A stretch of DNA of 64,000 nt. It comes from Sulfotelmatobacter sp963788225. GTDB taxonomy: Bacteria > Acidobacteriota > Terriglobia > Terriglobales > Acidobacteriaceae. Position numbers and translations under genes: made by a program. How positions within the stretch are numbered: position 1 is the first letter of the stretch; each line of letters opens with the position of its first letter. The notes under the pieces are model-generated. The model ran no database searches. It was given only the letters and a program-made list of their open reading frames with translations, and had not been told where the DNA came from. Positions 55,079 to 64,000 of this stretch are shown here, piece by piece. The stretch covers positions 992,001-1,056,000 of the forward strand of contig CAWBGI010000002.1 of the NCBI GenBank assembly GCA_963788225.1. Reading direction: 5' to 3'.

Positions 55079-56323
55079 TTACGGCGCTGCGTAGATTAAC
55101 TTTCCGCTGCGGATTACCCGGTGAAGTTTAGAAAAGGCAGTGACGTCTTCTGCTGGATCTCCATCGAGCACGACCAGATCGGCGTCCATGCCTCTAGCGA
55201 TGCGCCCGCTGCGGCTGGAGTATCCGAAGCGCGCGGCTGGGTTGGTGGTAAGAGAAGCCAGAATCTGCGAGAAATCCATTCCGGCGCGGGACATCCACGT
55301 GAATTCCTCCGAGGTATCGAACTTTTCGATGTAGCCAACGTCGGTGCCGAACAGGACCTGTCCTCCCGCTTGAGAGAATGCCTTCAGTTGCTCGGCTGCT
55401 CTGCTCATTACTTTATCGCGGTTCTCGGGCGGGCCATTGCCCTTGCTGAATTCGACATCCCACAGGGTCAGCGTCGGAGTGAGGGCCATGTGCGCAGCTA
55501 GCATGCGCTGAACCAGCGACGGACTCCAGAAATCATCGGCGGGAGTGGTGTGGGCCAGAATGTCTACGCCGCTCTGAATGGCGACTTCGATTCCCTGATT
55601 GTTGGAAACGTGAGCAAAGACGGGTTTGCCGGCCCGATGAGCCTCGGCTGCGATCGGCTTAGCCAAATCTACGGGCATGGTCAGGACGCCATCTGCTTCG
55701 ATGGAGTTGACAAAAATCTTGACGCCGTCTGCGCCGTTGCGGATCTGCAGGCGCACGCGCTCTGTCGCCTGGGCTGCGGATTCAACTTCGGGCATTGTGA
55801 TGTGGTTGGCTTTGAGGAAATCTCTTACGTAAATCGGAGTACCGCCTTTGATCCAGAAGGGCTCGCCGACGGTAAGGATTCTTGGTCCTTTTACTTCTCC
55901 AGTCTGTATTCTTTGGCGGATGACGGTCGTGTTTGCCAGCACGGACGCTATATCAAAGACCGAAGTGAAACCCCAGCGGGTGAAGATTTCCTGGAGTTGC
56001 GAAGTAAGCTGCTGGGATGAGAGTTCTTTGGCGTGGAGCAGGCCGGGGGTGAGGATGTGTACATGGCTATTCCAGAAACCGGCGGTCACAGCACGGCCCT
56101 GGCAGTCGATCACAGTTGCGTGGTGCGGGACTTTGATCTTTGAGGACGACCCTACAGCAACGATGTTGCCATCATGCACAATAATTGCTCCATCTTCGAT
56201 TGGCGACTCCGTTGGGGAGGGATAAATCCTGGCATGAACCAGAGCGAGGTCAGAGCAGAAGCCCGCTATGCTCGAAGAAAGGATACCGGCGAGAAGGGCG
56301 GCGAGAAGACTGTGGATTCGCAT
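55079..56323 (-). CDS. Secreted amidohydrolase-family protein
   Basis: The protein has 414 residues with a signal peptide (SLLAALLAGILSSSIAGF). The metal-dependent amidohydrolase motifs include NSHVHI (first metal pair), a lysine-region VKIFVNSI, HVSN and HTTPADDF, and FGTDVGYI (catalytic Asp). ADLVVLDGDP near the end is the composite-domain signature. ATG 56323 starts a clean signal peptide, and the frame from 56341 adds six residues. The substrate is not predictable. It is divergent from tag. Confidence 0.85.
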   Translation of the reverse strand: MRIHSLLAALLAGILSSSIAGFCSDLALVHARIYPSPTESPIEDGAIIVHDGNIVAVGSSSKIKVPHHATVIDCQGRAVTAGFWNSHVHILTPGLLHAKELSSQQLTSQLQEIFTRWGFTSVFDIASVLANTTVIRQRIQTGEVKGPRILTVGEPFWIKGGTPIYVRDFLKANHITMPEVESAAQATERVRLQIRNGADGVKIFVNSIEADGVLTMPVDLAKPIAAEAHRAGKPVFAHVSNNQGIEVAIQSGVDILAHTTPADDFWSPSLVQRMLAAHMALTPTLTLWDVEFSKGNGPPENRDKVMSRAAEQLKAFSQAGGQVLFGTDVGYIEKFDTSEEFTWMSRAGMDFSQILASLTTNPAARFGYSSRSGRIARGMDADLVVLDGDPAEDVTAFSKLHRVIRSGKLIYAAP

Positions 56324-56354
56324 GCCAGCAATATACGGCAACAGGAGATTCTCG

Positions 56355-56963
56355 ATGAATAGGATTTGGAACAGAACTCGCGAAGCTAAGAGCCTGCTCG
56401 TGCGTTGTGACTGGGCGCGCAGCGAGTTGATGATTCGGTATCACGACGAAGAGTGGGGCGTGCCGGCGCATGATGACGGCACGCTCTTTGAATTTCTGAT
56501 TCTTGAAGGCGCGCAGGCTGGGCTTAGCTGGGAGACGATTCTTAACAAGCGGGAAAACTATCGGGCGGCGTTGGATGGGTTTGATGCCGTGCGCGTGGCG
56601 GGCTACGACAAGCGGAAGATCGCGCAGTTGCTGAAGAATCCGGGAATCGTGCGCAACCGGCTGAAGATCGCATCTGCGGTGAAGAATGCGCAGGCAATGC
56701 TGCGCGTGCAGGAGGAATTCGACAGCTTCGACCAGTACGTGTGGCAGTTGGTGGATGGCCGGCCGCGGGTGAATTCGTGGAAGTCGCGGCGTCAGGTTCC
56801 GGCGCGGACTGCGCAATCGGATGCCATGAGTAAAGAACTGAAGAAGCGCGGGTTCAATTTTGTGGGATCGACTATTTGCTATGCGTTTATGCAGGCCGTG
56901 GGCATGGTGGACGATCATGTCGCGGGGTGCTTTCGACATGGCGTGGGCAGAGTGCTGGGCTAG
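56355..56963 (+). CDS. tag: DNA-3-methyladenine glycosylase I
   Basis: The protein has 202 residues, the usual size of Tag, which removes 3-methyladenine from alkylated DNA. RCDWARSELMIRYHDEEWG, LFEFLILEGAQAGLSWETIL, GRPRVNSW and GFNFVGSTICYAFMQAVGMVDDHV are all family signatures. The cysteine and histidines of the zinc snap are present. ATG 56355 has AGGAG seven bases upstream. The frame is open from 56268 across the neighbouring gene's start, which was rejected. It stands alone. Confidence 0.95.
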   Translation: MNRIWNRTREAKSLLVRCDWARSELMIRYHDEEWGVPAHDDGTLFEFLILEGAQAGLSWETILNKRENYRAALDGFDAVRVAGYDKRKIAQLLKNPGIVRNRLKIASAVKNAQAMLRVQEEFDSFDQYVWQLVDGRPRVNSWKSRRQVPARTAQSDAMSKELKKRGFNFVGSTICYAFMQAVGMVDDHVAGCFRHGVGRVLG

Positions 56964-57077
56964 ACCCTTGAGGGTGCCCGGCAGGAAAAGCTTTACCACG
57001 GAGGTCACGGGGATCACGGGGTAGAGCCACTTCTCGATTGCTCGGGTAGGGTGATTCGCCGGCAGCTGTAGCTGAGG

Positions 57078-57116
57078 AGCCGCCTCGCTTCGCTTAGCGC
57101 GACAGCCGAGGCGGCT
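57078..57116. repeat. AGCCGCCTCG inverted repeat
   Basis: AGCCGCCTCG (57078-57087) and CGAGGCGGCT (57107-57116) form a 10-bp stem with a 19-base loop between tag and the trehalase gene. An ACCACGGAGGTCACGGGG string precedes it. Confidence 0.6.
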
Positions 57117-57193
57117 GTCCCTACATGAGCATTGCCCATCGCCATTGAATCGCGGGGCTACAATGGGAAAACTTCTGGATTTCCTTGCGGCCA

Positions 57194-58951
57194 ATGACTA
57201 CTGGCGTTTCGAAAATGTTTCGCCGAGCGGCGTTAGTCTTCCGAAAGAGTCTGCGCGCCTTCGTGCTGGTCACGGTTGTTTGCGGGACGCTCGCGCTGAC
57301 TCCCGCGGCCGCGCAATCGGCATCTCCGCAGGAAAAAGAACTCAAGCCGATTCTCGACTACATTTCGACGGCGTGGGATACGCTTACGCGTTCCATGACG
57401 GACTGCCAGAGTCTTGTCGACCCCAAAATAAAGGTCGCTCCAGTTTTGTATTTGCCGGCGGGCATGGCCGTGCCGCCGGCGGTGCAGAAACTTTCGAGCG
57501 ATTGCCATGTACAGATCGAACACCTGCCGATTGCGATTCATCGTCCCGGCGAGGTGGACACCAGCAAGATCGAGCCTCCTGGCCTGCTTTATCTGGAGCA
57601 TAAATACGTCGTGCCCGGAGGGCGCTTCAACGAGATGTACGGCTGGGACAGCTACTTCATTATTCGCGGGCTGCTGCGTGCGGGGCGTGTCGAGCTGGCG
57701 CGGGGCATGGTGGACAATTTCTTTTTTGAAGTTGAGCACTACGGCGCAATGCTGAACGCGAACCGGACTTACTACCTGACTCGTTCGCAGCCTCCGTTTC
57801 TGAGTTCGATGTTTGTGGAAGTGTACGACGCGCTGCAGAAATCCGGACGCGCGGACCCCGCGTGGCTCACGAAAGCCTACGCCGATCTTGAAAAAGATTA
57901 TGAGATGTGGAATCGCGAGCCGCACCGGGCGGGCGACACGGGATTGTCCCGTTATTACGATTTCGGCGAGGGTCCACCGCCGGAAGCGCTGCAGGATGAA
58001 ACTGGTTTTTACCGGAAGGTCGCTACTTATTTCTTCTTTCATCCCGCGCAAGCGGATCACTATATTGTGGAAGATCTGCCGGCGATGACGGAGCCGGTTG
58101 CCGGGGCTGCCTATACGCTACAGGTGTGCGACGTTTTCTCTACGACGGCGCGGGCGGAGTGCGAGAAGCGGCGGGAATTCAAGCTGAGTGCCGACTACTA
58201 CAAGGGCGACCGGTCGATGCGGGAATCGGGATTCGACGTGAGCTTCCGCTTCGGGCCGTTCGGCGCGGCGACACATCACTACGCGCCGGTGTGCTTGAAC
58301 AGCCTGCTCTACAAGACGGAGAAAGATATGGAGCAGATCAGCCGCTGGCTGGGCCATTCGGCTGATGCGGAAAAGTGGAGCAAGCGCGCCGACAAACGGA
58401 AAAAGCTGATTACTCGCTACCTCTGGGATGAGAATTCAGGATTCTTTTTCGATTACGACTTGCGGACCGGGCAGCGATCGTCTTATCGCTACGCGACGAC
58501 TTTTTATCCCCTGTGGGTTGGCCTGGCGACGGCGGAACAGGCGAAGGCGGTGGTAAAGAATCTAGCGGCTTTCGAGAAACCGGGTGGCTTGGCGATGAGC
58601 AACAAAGACACTGGGGCGCAATGGGATTTGCCCTATGGTTGGGGAAATATTGAGATGCTGGCAGTCGAGGGCTTGCGCCGTTACGGATTCAACGCTGAGG
58701 CAGACCGCATTTCCTACGAGTTTCTATCGATGGTGGCGGAAAACTTTCGCCGCGACGGAAATATTCGGGAGAAATACAACGTTGTAAGCCGATCGTCGGA
58801 AGCCCATGTGGAGCTTGGATACCACATGAACGTGGTTGGATTTGGCTGGACCAATGCGGCGTTCTTGGAGTTGCTGCACGGTTTGCCGGAAGAGATGGTG
58901 GAGCGGCTGGCGCGGGAGCAGGAACAAGCAGCGCCAGCGAACGGGAACTAG
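57194..58951 (+). CDS. treA: Secreted alpha,alpha-trehalase (GH37)
   Basis: The protein has 585 residues with a signal peptide (LRAFVLVTVVCGTLALTPAAA). The GH37 signatures are VVPGGRFNEMYGWDSYFI and GAQWDLPYGWGNIEMLAVEGL. ESGFDVSFRFG should hold the catalytic acid. It hydrolyses trehalose to glucose and, as an exported enzyme, supports uptake. The start is ATG 57194; TTG 57185 and ATG 57215 are alternatives. It is separated from a second secreted glucosidase by an IS5-type element that begins one base after its stop codon. Confidence 0.92.
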   Translation: MTTGVSKMFRRAALVFRKSLRAFVLVTVVCGTLALTPAAAQSASPQEKELKPILDYISTAWDTLTRSMTDCQSLVDPKIKVAPVLYLPAGMAVPPAVQKLSSDCHVQIEHLPIAIHRPGEVDTSKIEPPGLLYLEHKYVVPGGRFNEMYGWDSYFIIRGLLRAGRVELARGMVDNFFFEVEHYGAMLNANRTYYLTRSQPPFLSSMFVEVYDALQKSGRADPAWLTKAYADLEKDYEMWNREPHRAGDTGLSRYYDFGEGPPPEALQDETGFYRKVATYFFFHPAQADHYIVEDLPAMTEPVAGAAYTLQVCDVFSTTARAECEKRREFKLSADYYKGDRSMRESGFDVSFRFGPFGAATHHYAPVCLNSLLYKTEKDMEQISRWLGHSADAEKWSKRADKRKKLITRYLWDENSGFFFDYDLRTGQRSSYRYATTFYPLWVGLATAEQAKAVVKNLAAFEKPGGLAMSNKDTGAQWDLPYGWGNIEMLAVEGLRRYGFNAEADRISYEFLSMVAENFRRDGNIREKYNVVSRSSEAHVELGYHMNVVGFGWTNAAFLELLHGLPEEMVERLAREQEQAAPANGN

Positions 58952-60143
58952 GGCACTGATCTAATTCCACACATTTAGGGAACCTCTGAGCAACCATCGC
59001 TTTTGAAGGCTCCAGGAATTTCAGGCCTTCACAGGCCACGAACTCCCCCTGTGTTGCTTACGGCCGTACCGGAACTCGCTATTTACGCGAGGTTCAGAGA
59101 CACTACGCCCTCGCCACTGCCAGCCGTCTGCGGTGCAGGTACAGGTTCACCAGCGCGAAGCTGGCGCACAGCCGATGATGGTTCTTCTGAATCCCGCGGT
59201 ATCTCACCTTCTCGAAACCGAAGATGCGCTTCAGAATCCGGAACGGATGTTCCACCTTCGCTCGCACTCTGGCCTTCACCCGGTTCTTAGCCTTCTGTAA
59301 CTCGTCCACGAAGTTCTTGTACTGCACTCTCCGGCTGGTCATATCTTGCGCTCGCGGAGCCGCCTGCCGGATGGCTTCTCCCTGTCCCTGGTATCCACCA
59401 TCGCCCCACACCTTGCGCTCCTCGCCGTGCAACAGATCCGGCAGCATGTGTTTGTCCGCTACCGAAGCCGCCGATGTGCACAGCGAATGCACATGGCCTT
59501 GCTTGGAGTCCACTCCGATGTGCGCCTTCAGCCCGAAGTACCACTGCTTTCCCTTGCGCGTCTGGTGCATCTCCGGGTCGCGCTCTCCACTCCGGTTCTT
59601 GGTCGACGAAGGCGCATGAATAATGGTGGCGTCCACAATCGTTCCCGTGGTGATGCGGATGCCCCGGCTTTCCAGATACTGGTTCACCGCGTTCAGCATC
59701 GCCCCGCCCAGTTCGTGTTTCTCCAGCAGGTGACGGAACTGAAGGATGGTGCTCTCGTCCGGCACCGGCGCCCGCCCCAGATCAATTCCCACAAAGCGCC
59801 GCAGCACCGGCGATTCATACAGCGCATCCTCCGCCCCCGGATCGCTCAGGTTGAACCACTGCTGCAGAAAGTACACCCGCAACATGATGCTCAGTCCTAC
59901 CGGAGGCCGCCCGTTCTCTCCCTTCGGATAGTGCGGTTCCACCAGCGCCTGTAATTCCGCCCACGGCACGATCTGTTCCATCTCCTCCAGAAACCGCTCC
60001 CGCCTCGTCTTCCGTCCGTACTTCTCGAAACCCGTCTGCGCCGCCAAAGTTTGCTGTCGCATCCGCCTTTTCACCTCGACTTACACCCTACCCGCTTCCC
60101 CTGTGGATCGCAGAGTCCTTCAGAGGTTCCTTAGATCAGTGCC
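58952..60143 (-). mobile_element. IS5-type insertion sequence
   Basis: The inverted ends are GGCACTGATCTAA, at 58952-58964 and, complemented, at 60131-60143. On the right the next bases give GGAACCTCTGA continuously. On the left the same GGAACCTCTGA appears 14 bases later (58979-58989). So one end has an insertion. The transposase at 59103 fills it. No target duplication is clear. The element splits the trehalase and glucosidase genes. Confidence 0.8.
59103..60074 (-). CDS. IS5-family transposase
   Basis: The protein has 323 residues and is apparently intact. The DDE catalytic set is visible: D in GTIVDATIIHAP, D in VWGDGGYQG, and E in RAKVEHPFRILKRIFGF. The N-terminus (RRERFLEEMEQIVPWAELQALVEPHYP) and PVPDESTILQFRHLLEKHEL are typical of the IS5 group. 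The full length and inverted ends suggest recent activity. Target-site preference cannot be read. Confidence 0.96.
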   Translation of the reverse strand: MKRRMRQQTLAAQTGFEKYGRKTRRERFLEEMEQIVPWAELQALVEPHYPKGENGRPPVGLSIMLRVYFLQQWFNLSDPGAEDALYESPVLRRFVGIDLGRAPVPDESTILQFRHLLEKHELGGAMLNAVNQYLESRGIRITTGTIVDATIIHAPSSTKNRSGERDPEMHQTRKGKQWYFGLKAHIGVDSKQGHVHSLCTSAASVADKHMLPDLLHGEERKVWGDGGYQGQGEAIRQAAPRAQDMTSRRVQYKNFVDELQKAKNRVKARVRAKVEHPFRILKRIFGFEKVRYRGIQKNHHRLCASFALVNLYLHRRRLAVARA

Positions 60144-60220
60144 GGAAGTAGAGTCGCCCGCGAGTCGTGGCTCGTTTTGGTTATCATCCTGAATAGGCGC
60201 TCTTTGCGCAGGGGTCCTCA

Positions 60221-61927
60221 ATGAAGAAGATCGTCATTTCACGGATAGCAAAATTCCTGACCTGGGTGTTCGTATTAGGGTTGACTGCGGCCGCACAGAA
60301 ATCTTCCCCTGCCCTGGATGCAGCGGGGCATCCGTGGTGGCAGAACGCGGTGTTCTATGAGATTTATCCGCGCAGCTTTGCCGACAGCAACAATGACGGC
60401 ATCGGCGATCTCAACGGGATTACTTCGAAACTTGACTACCTGAAAGATCTCGGCGTAGATGCAATCTGGATTACGCCGTGTTTTCCGTCGCCGCAGGTGG
60501 ACTTCGGCTACGACGTTTCCGATTACGAGAACATCGATCCCATGTATGGAACCCTGGCGGACTTCGATCATCTGGCCAGCGAGGCGAAGAAGCGGGACAT
60601 CCACATTATTCTGGATTTTGTGGTCAATCACACTTCCGATCAGCACCCATGGTTTCTGGATTCGAAGTCGTCGCGCACGTCGGCGCATCGCAACTGGTAT
60701 ATCTGGCGCGATGGAAAAGGACCGGGTGAGCCGCCGAACAACTGGGTTTCGACATTTGGAGGGTCGGCGTGGAAGTTTGATCCTGCGACGAATCAGTATT
60801 ACTACCATTTCTTCTACGCGGAGCAGCCGGACCTGAACTGGCGCAACCCGGCGGTGAAAAAGGCGATGTTTGACGTGACCCGCTGGTGGTATAAGCGCGG
60901 CGTGTCGGGGTTCCGGCTGGATGCGGTGGACACGTTGTTTGAAGATCCAGGCCTCAAGGACAATCCCATCAAGAGTCCCGGCAAGAATGCTTTTGGGGAC
61001 CCGATTGAAGACAACAAATACAACACAAAGCTGCCTGAAGTGCATGACATCTTGCGCGGATTGCGCAAAGTGGCCAACCAGCACAATGCGGTGCTGATCG
61101 GCGAAACCTGGACGGCAGACGTGGCCGAACTCAACAAGTACTACGGCGAAGGCAATAATGAGCTGCAGTTGCCCATGGATTTTCTTTTCACCATGGTGAA
61201 CAAGCTCTCGCCCGCGGAATTCCGCAAACAAATTGCCGCGGTAAATGGGGCGAGGGGCTGGCCTACGTTCGTGATCAGCAACCATGACATCGTGCGCTCT
61301 TATGACCGTTATGGCGACGGCCAGCATAATGACCAGATCGCCAAAGTGATGGCGGCGCTTTATCTCACGTTGCGCGGAACTCCGATCATGTATTACGGGG
61401 AAGAGATTGGAATGAAAACCACGCCGCCCACGCGCCGGGAGGATGTGAAGGATCCGATCGGGCGTACGGGATGGCCGCAAGAGAAAGGCCGCGACGGCGA
61501 GCGTACTCCCATGCAATGGGACGGCAGCGAGAACGCGGGCTTCACCAAGGGAACACCCTGGCTTCCGGTGCCCGAGACTTACAAGACGCACAACGTGGCC
61601 GATGAGTTAAAGGATCCGGATTCAGTTTTGGTGTTCTACAAACAAGTGCTCAGGCTGCGGCATACGAACCCGGCGCTGACGGACGGAAGCTACACTGCGA
61701 TCAATGAGAATGATGCGAACGTGCTTTCCTACCTGCGCGTTTATAAAGACCACGGCGTGGTAGTGGCGCTGAACATGTCAGATGCGCCGCAGAAAGTGAA
61801 CCTCGAGTTAAAAAGCAGCGGCTTCACGGCAGCCAGGAGGCTGTTGGCGACGGGGAAGTCGGAAGGGAACGGAAGTGAAGTTTCACTCGAGCCATTTGGA
61901 GTTTTTATCGGCGAGCTTACGAAATAG
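60221..61927 (+). CDS. Secreted GH13 alpha-glucosidase (oligo-1,6-glucosidase type)
   Basis: The protein has 568 residues with a signal peptide (ISRIAKFLTWVFVLGLTAAAQ). The GH13 motifs are in order: DFVVNHTS, GFRLDAVD (D234, nucleophile), IGETW (E295, acid-base) and ISNHDIVRS (D356). The long WWQNAVFYEIYPRSFADSNNDGIGDLNG start and the C-terminal beta domain place it with oligo-1,6-glucosidases/alpha-glucosidases. It probably cleaves short alpha-glucans. The upstream neighbour across the IS is trehalase, hinting at a former glucoside-utilisation unit. Confidence 0.94.
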   Translation: MKKIVISRIAKFLTWVFVLGLTAAAQKSSPALDAAGHPWWQNAVFYEIYPRSFADSNNDGIGDLNGITSKLDYLKDLGVDAIWITPCFPSPQVDFGYDVSDYENIDPMYGTLADFDHLASEAKKRDIHIILDFVVNHTSDQHPWFLDSKSSRTSAHRNWYIWRDGKGPGEPPNNWVSTFGGSAWKFDPATNQYYYHFFYAEQPDLNWRNPAVKKAMFDVTRWWYKRGVSGFRLDAVDTLFEDPGLKDNPIKSPGKNAFGDPIEDNKYNTKLPEVHDILRGLRKVANQHNAVLIGETWTADVAELNKYYGEGNNELQLPMDFLFTMVNKLSPAEFRKQIAAVNGARGWPTFVISNHDIVRSYDRYGDGQHNDQIAKVMAALYLTLRGTPIMYYGEEIGMKTTPPTRREDVKDPIGRTGWPQEKGRDGERTPMQWDGSENAGFTKGTPWLPVPETYKTHNVADELKDPDSVLVFYKQVLRLRHTNPALTDGSYTAINENDANVLSYLRVYKDHGVVVALNMSDAPQKVNLELKSSGFTAARRLLATGKSEGNGSEVSLEPFGVFIGELTK

Positions 61928-61968
61928 CCTAGGCAGGCGATTCGCGTTGGGAAGAATGCGCTGTCAGA

Positions 61969-62232
61969 TCAGCTTGCGTGGATGAGCCGCCGCCGGAGGG
62001 TTTCCACGGTTAGGCCGAGCACCGCATAAGTCGCGGAGTTCAAAAGAAAAGACCAGTAGATGCCAAGCGGGAAATGAAAATAAGAACTGGCAAACGCCAC
62101 TGGGCAAGTTAGCCGGGCCAGGGTCCACATCGGTCCGGCAGACGCCATCGAGGCCGTCGGAAAGAAATAAAGCGCCCAGAAGCCCGCCACCAGAAAGCCT
62201 GCACCCGCCCACATCAGGATTCGGTATTTCAT
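61969..62232 (-). CDS. Small membrane protein, hypothetical
   Basis: The protein has 87 residues from ATG 62232, which follows a GGTGGGA site. Two or three hydrophobic segments are visible (about 5-22, 37-50 and 50-70), then VETLRRRLIHAS. The frame from 62289 adds 19 polar residues and is less likely. It is convergent with the glucosidase gene. No family recognised. Confidence 0.6.
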   Translation of the reverse strand: MKYRILMWAGAGFLVAGFWALYFFPTASMASAGPMWTLARLTCPVAFASSYFHFPLGIYWSFLLNSATYAVLGLTVETLRRRLIHAS

Positions 62233-62364
62233 GTTCCCACCCCTGCTGTCCTCTGATGCCATAATCTCACCAATTCCTCCAAACTCCAAATGTCATTCGG
62301 CCACTACGGTTGCAAAGGCCCAGCTTGTAAATTAAGCTAAAGTTCTCCTCAGTTGAAGCACTCA

Positions 62365-62452
62365 GCCGGGATGGCGGAACTGGCAGACGCAGCGGACTCA
62401 AAATCCGCCGGTACTTAGTACCTTGGGGGTTCGACTCCCCCTCCCGGCACCA
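62365..62452 (+). tRNA. tRNA-Leu (anticodon CAA)
   Basis: An 88-base cloverleaf with encoded CCA. Acceptor GCCGGGA/TCCCGGC, anticodon stem GCGGA/TCCGC with loop CTCAAAA (anticodon CAA), a long variable arm (GGTACTTAGTACC), and T-loop TTCGACT. Confidence 0.97.
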
Positions 62453-62615
62453 AATCCTCAAATGCCCGAAGCTCTGCGGCCTGCGGGGCGCTGTGCGAGC
62501 CGCTGCTGGCGATGAAATGAGTGGACTTGCATGGGCCATTGTGGTATTTTCGTGGCCTTTACGCCGATCCCCCCGCCGGCGGGGCACTCGCTTGAAAGGA
62601 ACGGGGGATCCGCTC

Positions 62616-64000
62616 ATGTTGTGGTCACTTCGCCGTACAAATCTGCCAAACTCCTGCGTCGTTCACAGAGGTTGCTGGCCGGTCCGAGGCATGTGGATGC
62701 GGCTTGGGCTCATTGCAACGATCGCCAGTCTTGCCGCAGCAGGTTTCTTCGCCGCGCCTGCTGCGTGGGGGCAGGCCAAGGCCAAAACCCCAGCCCACCC
62801 CGTCTCTGCGAGCCCGTTAGGGCAGTGGGCTGCGCCGGTCTATTTCTGCCCGACCACTCCGTGCGTGGTCGGGGCCAATGCCGTGGTGCTCAATACCGGG
62901 AACGTGCTCTTCTACTACTACCCACCATCCCCCGGAAAAGGCTCCCAGGCTATGGTGCTGAATCCGATTACGGGCAGCCTAACCTCTGTCGCGCTGACCG
63001 TGCCCGAAGATATCTTTTGTTCCGGCGTGACGGTTCTGGAGAACGGGAACGTGCTGGTGACGGGCGGGGTGGTGGAGGCGGCACACAGCGTCGCTATGAT
63101 TCAGGACAACGACGGAACCTACACCACGATGCTGTTCAATCCCAGCACATCTACCTGGACGCAGGGCAACGACATGAACTACGCGCGCTGGTACCCGAGC
63201 AGCATCGAGATTACCGACGGGTCGGTGCTTGAACTCTCGGGATCAAACGAGACGGGAGCGTGGGTGCAGAATGTTCTGGAGTCGTACGACTACACGACCG
63301 GCGACTGGACAGCTCTGCCCAGTTCGGCCAACATGCCCAAAGCTGTACTTCAGACCTATCCTCGACTCTCGTTGTTGCCCACCGGCAATGTGCTGCTGTC
63401 GGCGCCGGCGGGGAAAAGTTACCAGTTCAATCCCAGCACAAATGTTTGGTCGTTCGTAGCCGCCATGAATTTTGGTTTCCGGTATTTTGCTCCCCACGTG
63501 TTGCTGCCAGGGCAGGAGCGGGTGATGGTCGCGGGCGGTTCGCCGAGCCACGCCGACGGCGGAACTACTGCGACGAATACCGCCGAGATCATTAATATGT
63601 CCGCAACCCATCCCGTGTGGACCTATACGGGCTCTATGAACTATGCCCGATATAACGAAAACCTGGTGTTGCTGGCGGATGGAACAGTGCTGGCGGTCGG
63701 CGGCGGCGGCGGTGGCGGCGAATACACGAATCCGGTGTACGCGGCTGAGTTGTACAATCCCACGACCGGGCAGTGGACTGTGATGGCCTCGCAGACGATC
63801 CAGCGAACCTATCACTCGACTGCGGTTCTGCTGCCGGATGGGCGCGTAGTTTCTTCTGGCTCGGACAACGGCCCCAGCACGGAACACACCTACGAAATCT
63901 ACAGCCCACCGTACCTGTTCAACGGCACGCGGCCAGCGATCCAATCCGCGCCGACGTCGCTGACCTACGGTCAAGGTTTCAACATCACCACCTCGGACGC
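62616..64000 (+). CDS. Galactose-oxidase-like secreted protein (partial, runs off end)
   Basis: An uninterrupted frame runs from ATG 62616 to the window end (461 codons). ATG 62616 follows GGGGGA at a good distance; ATG 62691 is an alternative that starts nearer the signal peptide (LGLIATIASLAAAGFFAAPAAWG). Kelch-type blades repeat: NVLVTGGVVEAAHSVA, NYARWYPSSIEI, VMVAGGSPSHADGG, MNYARYNENLVLLADGTVLAVGGG, TYHSTAVLLPDGRVVSSGSDN. EIYSPPYLFNGTRP then starts a DUF1929-type domain. The plan resembles copper radical oxidases. Whether the copper ligands are complete cannot be seen. Confidence 0.85.
   Translation, partial: MLWSLRRTNLPNSCVVHRGCWPVRGMWMRLGLIATIASLAAAGFFAAPAAWGQAKAKTPAHPVSASPLGQWAAPVYFCPTTPCVVGANAVVLNTGNVLFYYYPPSPGKGSQAMVLNPITGSLTSVALTVPEDIFCSGVTVLENGNVLVTGGVVEAAHSVAMIQDNDGTYTTMLFNPSTSTWTQGNDMNYARWYPSSIEITDGSVLELSGSNETGAWVQNVLESYDYTTGDWTALPSSANMPKAVLQTYPRLSLLPTGNVLLSAPAGKSYQFNPSTNVWSFVAAMNFGFRYFAPHVLLPGQERVMVAGGSPSHADGGTTATNTAEIINMSATHPVWTYTGSMNYARYNENLVLLADGTVLAVGGGGGGGEYTNPVYAAELYNPTTGQWTVMASQTIQRTYHSTAVLLPDGRVVSSGSDNGPSTEHTYEIYSPPYLFNGTRPAIQSAPTSLTYGQGFNITTSD

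Noticed and set aside
60275..61591. 438-codon leftward frame across the GH13 gene
   Set aside because: Antisense shadow of a glycosidase with all catalytic residues.

Overview
The window looks like chromosome from a high-GC, soil-type Acidobacteriota (Terriglobia-like). This is inferred from gene content, not from a marker gene. Indicators are two eukaryotic-like Ser/Thr kinases with long C-terminal extensions, VWFA-type secreted proteins of the acidobacterial kind, HAF-repeat, GloVer-repeat and PQQ-like propeller secreted proteins, many short dispersed hairpin repeats between genes, and several type II toxin-antitoxin (TA) pairs. There is no prophage and no CRISPR array. Two tRNA genes are present (Arg-TCG, Leu-CAA).

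Layout. 1-8 kb: a TetR start with tandem operators facing a small DUF5367-like membrane protein, a zinc-ribbon Ser/Thr kinase, a secreted propeller protein, and a tandemly duplicated HAF-repeat gene whose second copy carries a broken 3' end of the propeller gene. 8-19 kb: uvrA, brnT-brnA, a CPBP protease, bacterioferritin, a Tat-type acetamidase/formamidase, an S55 (SpoIVB-type) protein, a frameshifted VWFA gene and an AbrB-VapC pair. 19-33 kb: ZIP transporter, ychF (5' end tandemly duplicated), small membrane proteins, 3-hydroxybutyryl-CoA dehydrogenase, an IPT/TIG secreted protein, tryptophanase, a TPR kinase, P5C dehydrogenase, a GAF-like protein and an atypical LuxR-type regulator. 33-42 kb: PilZ, TetR, a degenerate zincin-like protein, VapBC, a DegP-like protease, an HD-GYP protein and a subtilase behind a sigma-54-type promoter.

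42.4-44.0 kb is the most unusual stretch. A 1,117-bp segment is bounded by 31-bp terminal inverted repeats and a 6-bp direct repeat, holds no transposase, and carries a Panacea-domain (antitoxin-type) gene plus a partner of unknown function. A second, smaller segment sits next to it. 44-64 kb: S9 peptidase, tRNA-Arg, DUF2207 and LemA proteins, GloVer and PQQ propellers, a solitary PD-(D/E)XK protein, VWA protein, frameshifted SYLF gene, amidohydrolase, Tag glycosylase, trehalase, an IS5-type element, a secreted GH13 glucosidase, tRNA-Leu, and a galactose-oxidase-like gene that runs off the end.

How the genes work together: the window reads as a saprophyte's secretion and scavenging repertoire (proteases, trehalase, alpha-glucosidase, tryptophan and proline breakdown) mixed with signalling (kinases, HD-GYP and PilZ for cyclic-di-GMP) and plasticity elements. 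Two genes have single-base frameshifts, so assembly or sequencing errors must be excluded before calling them dead.
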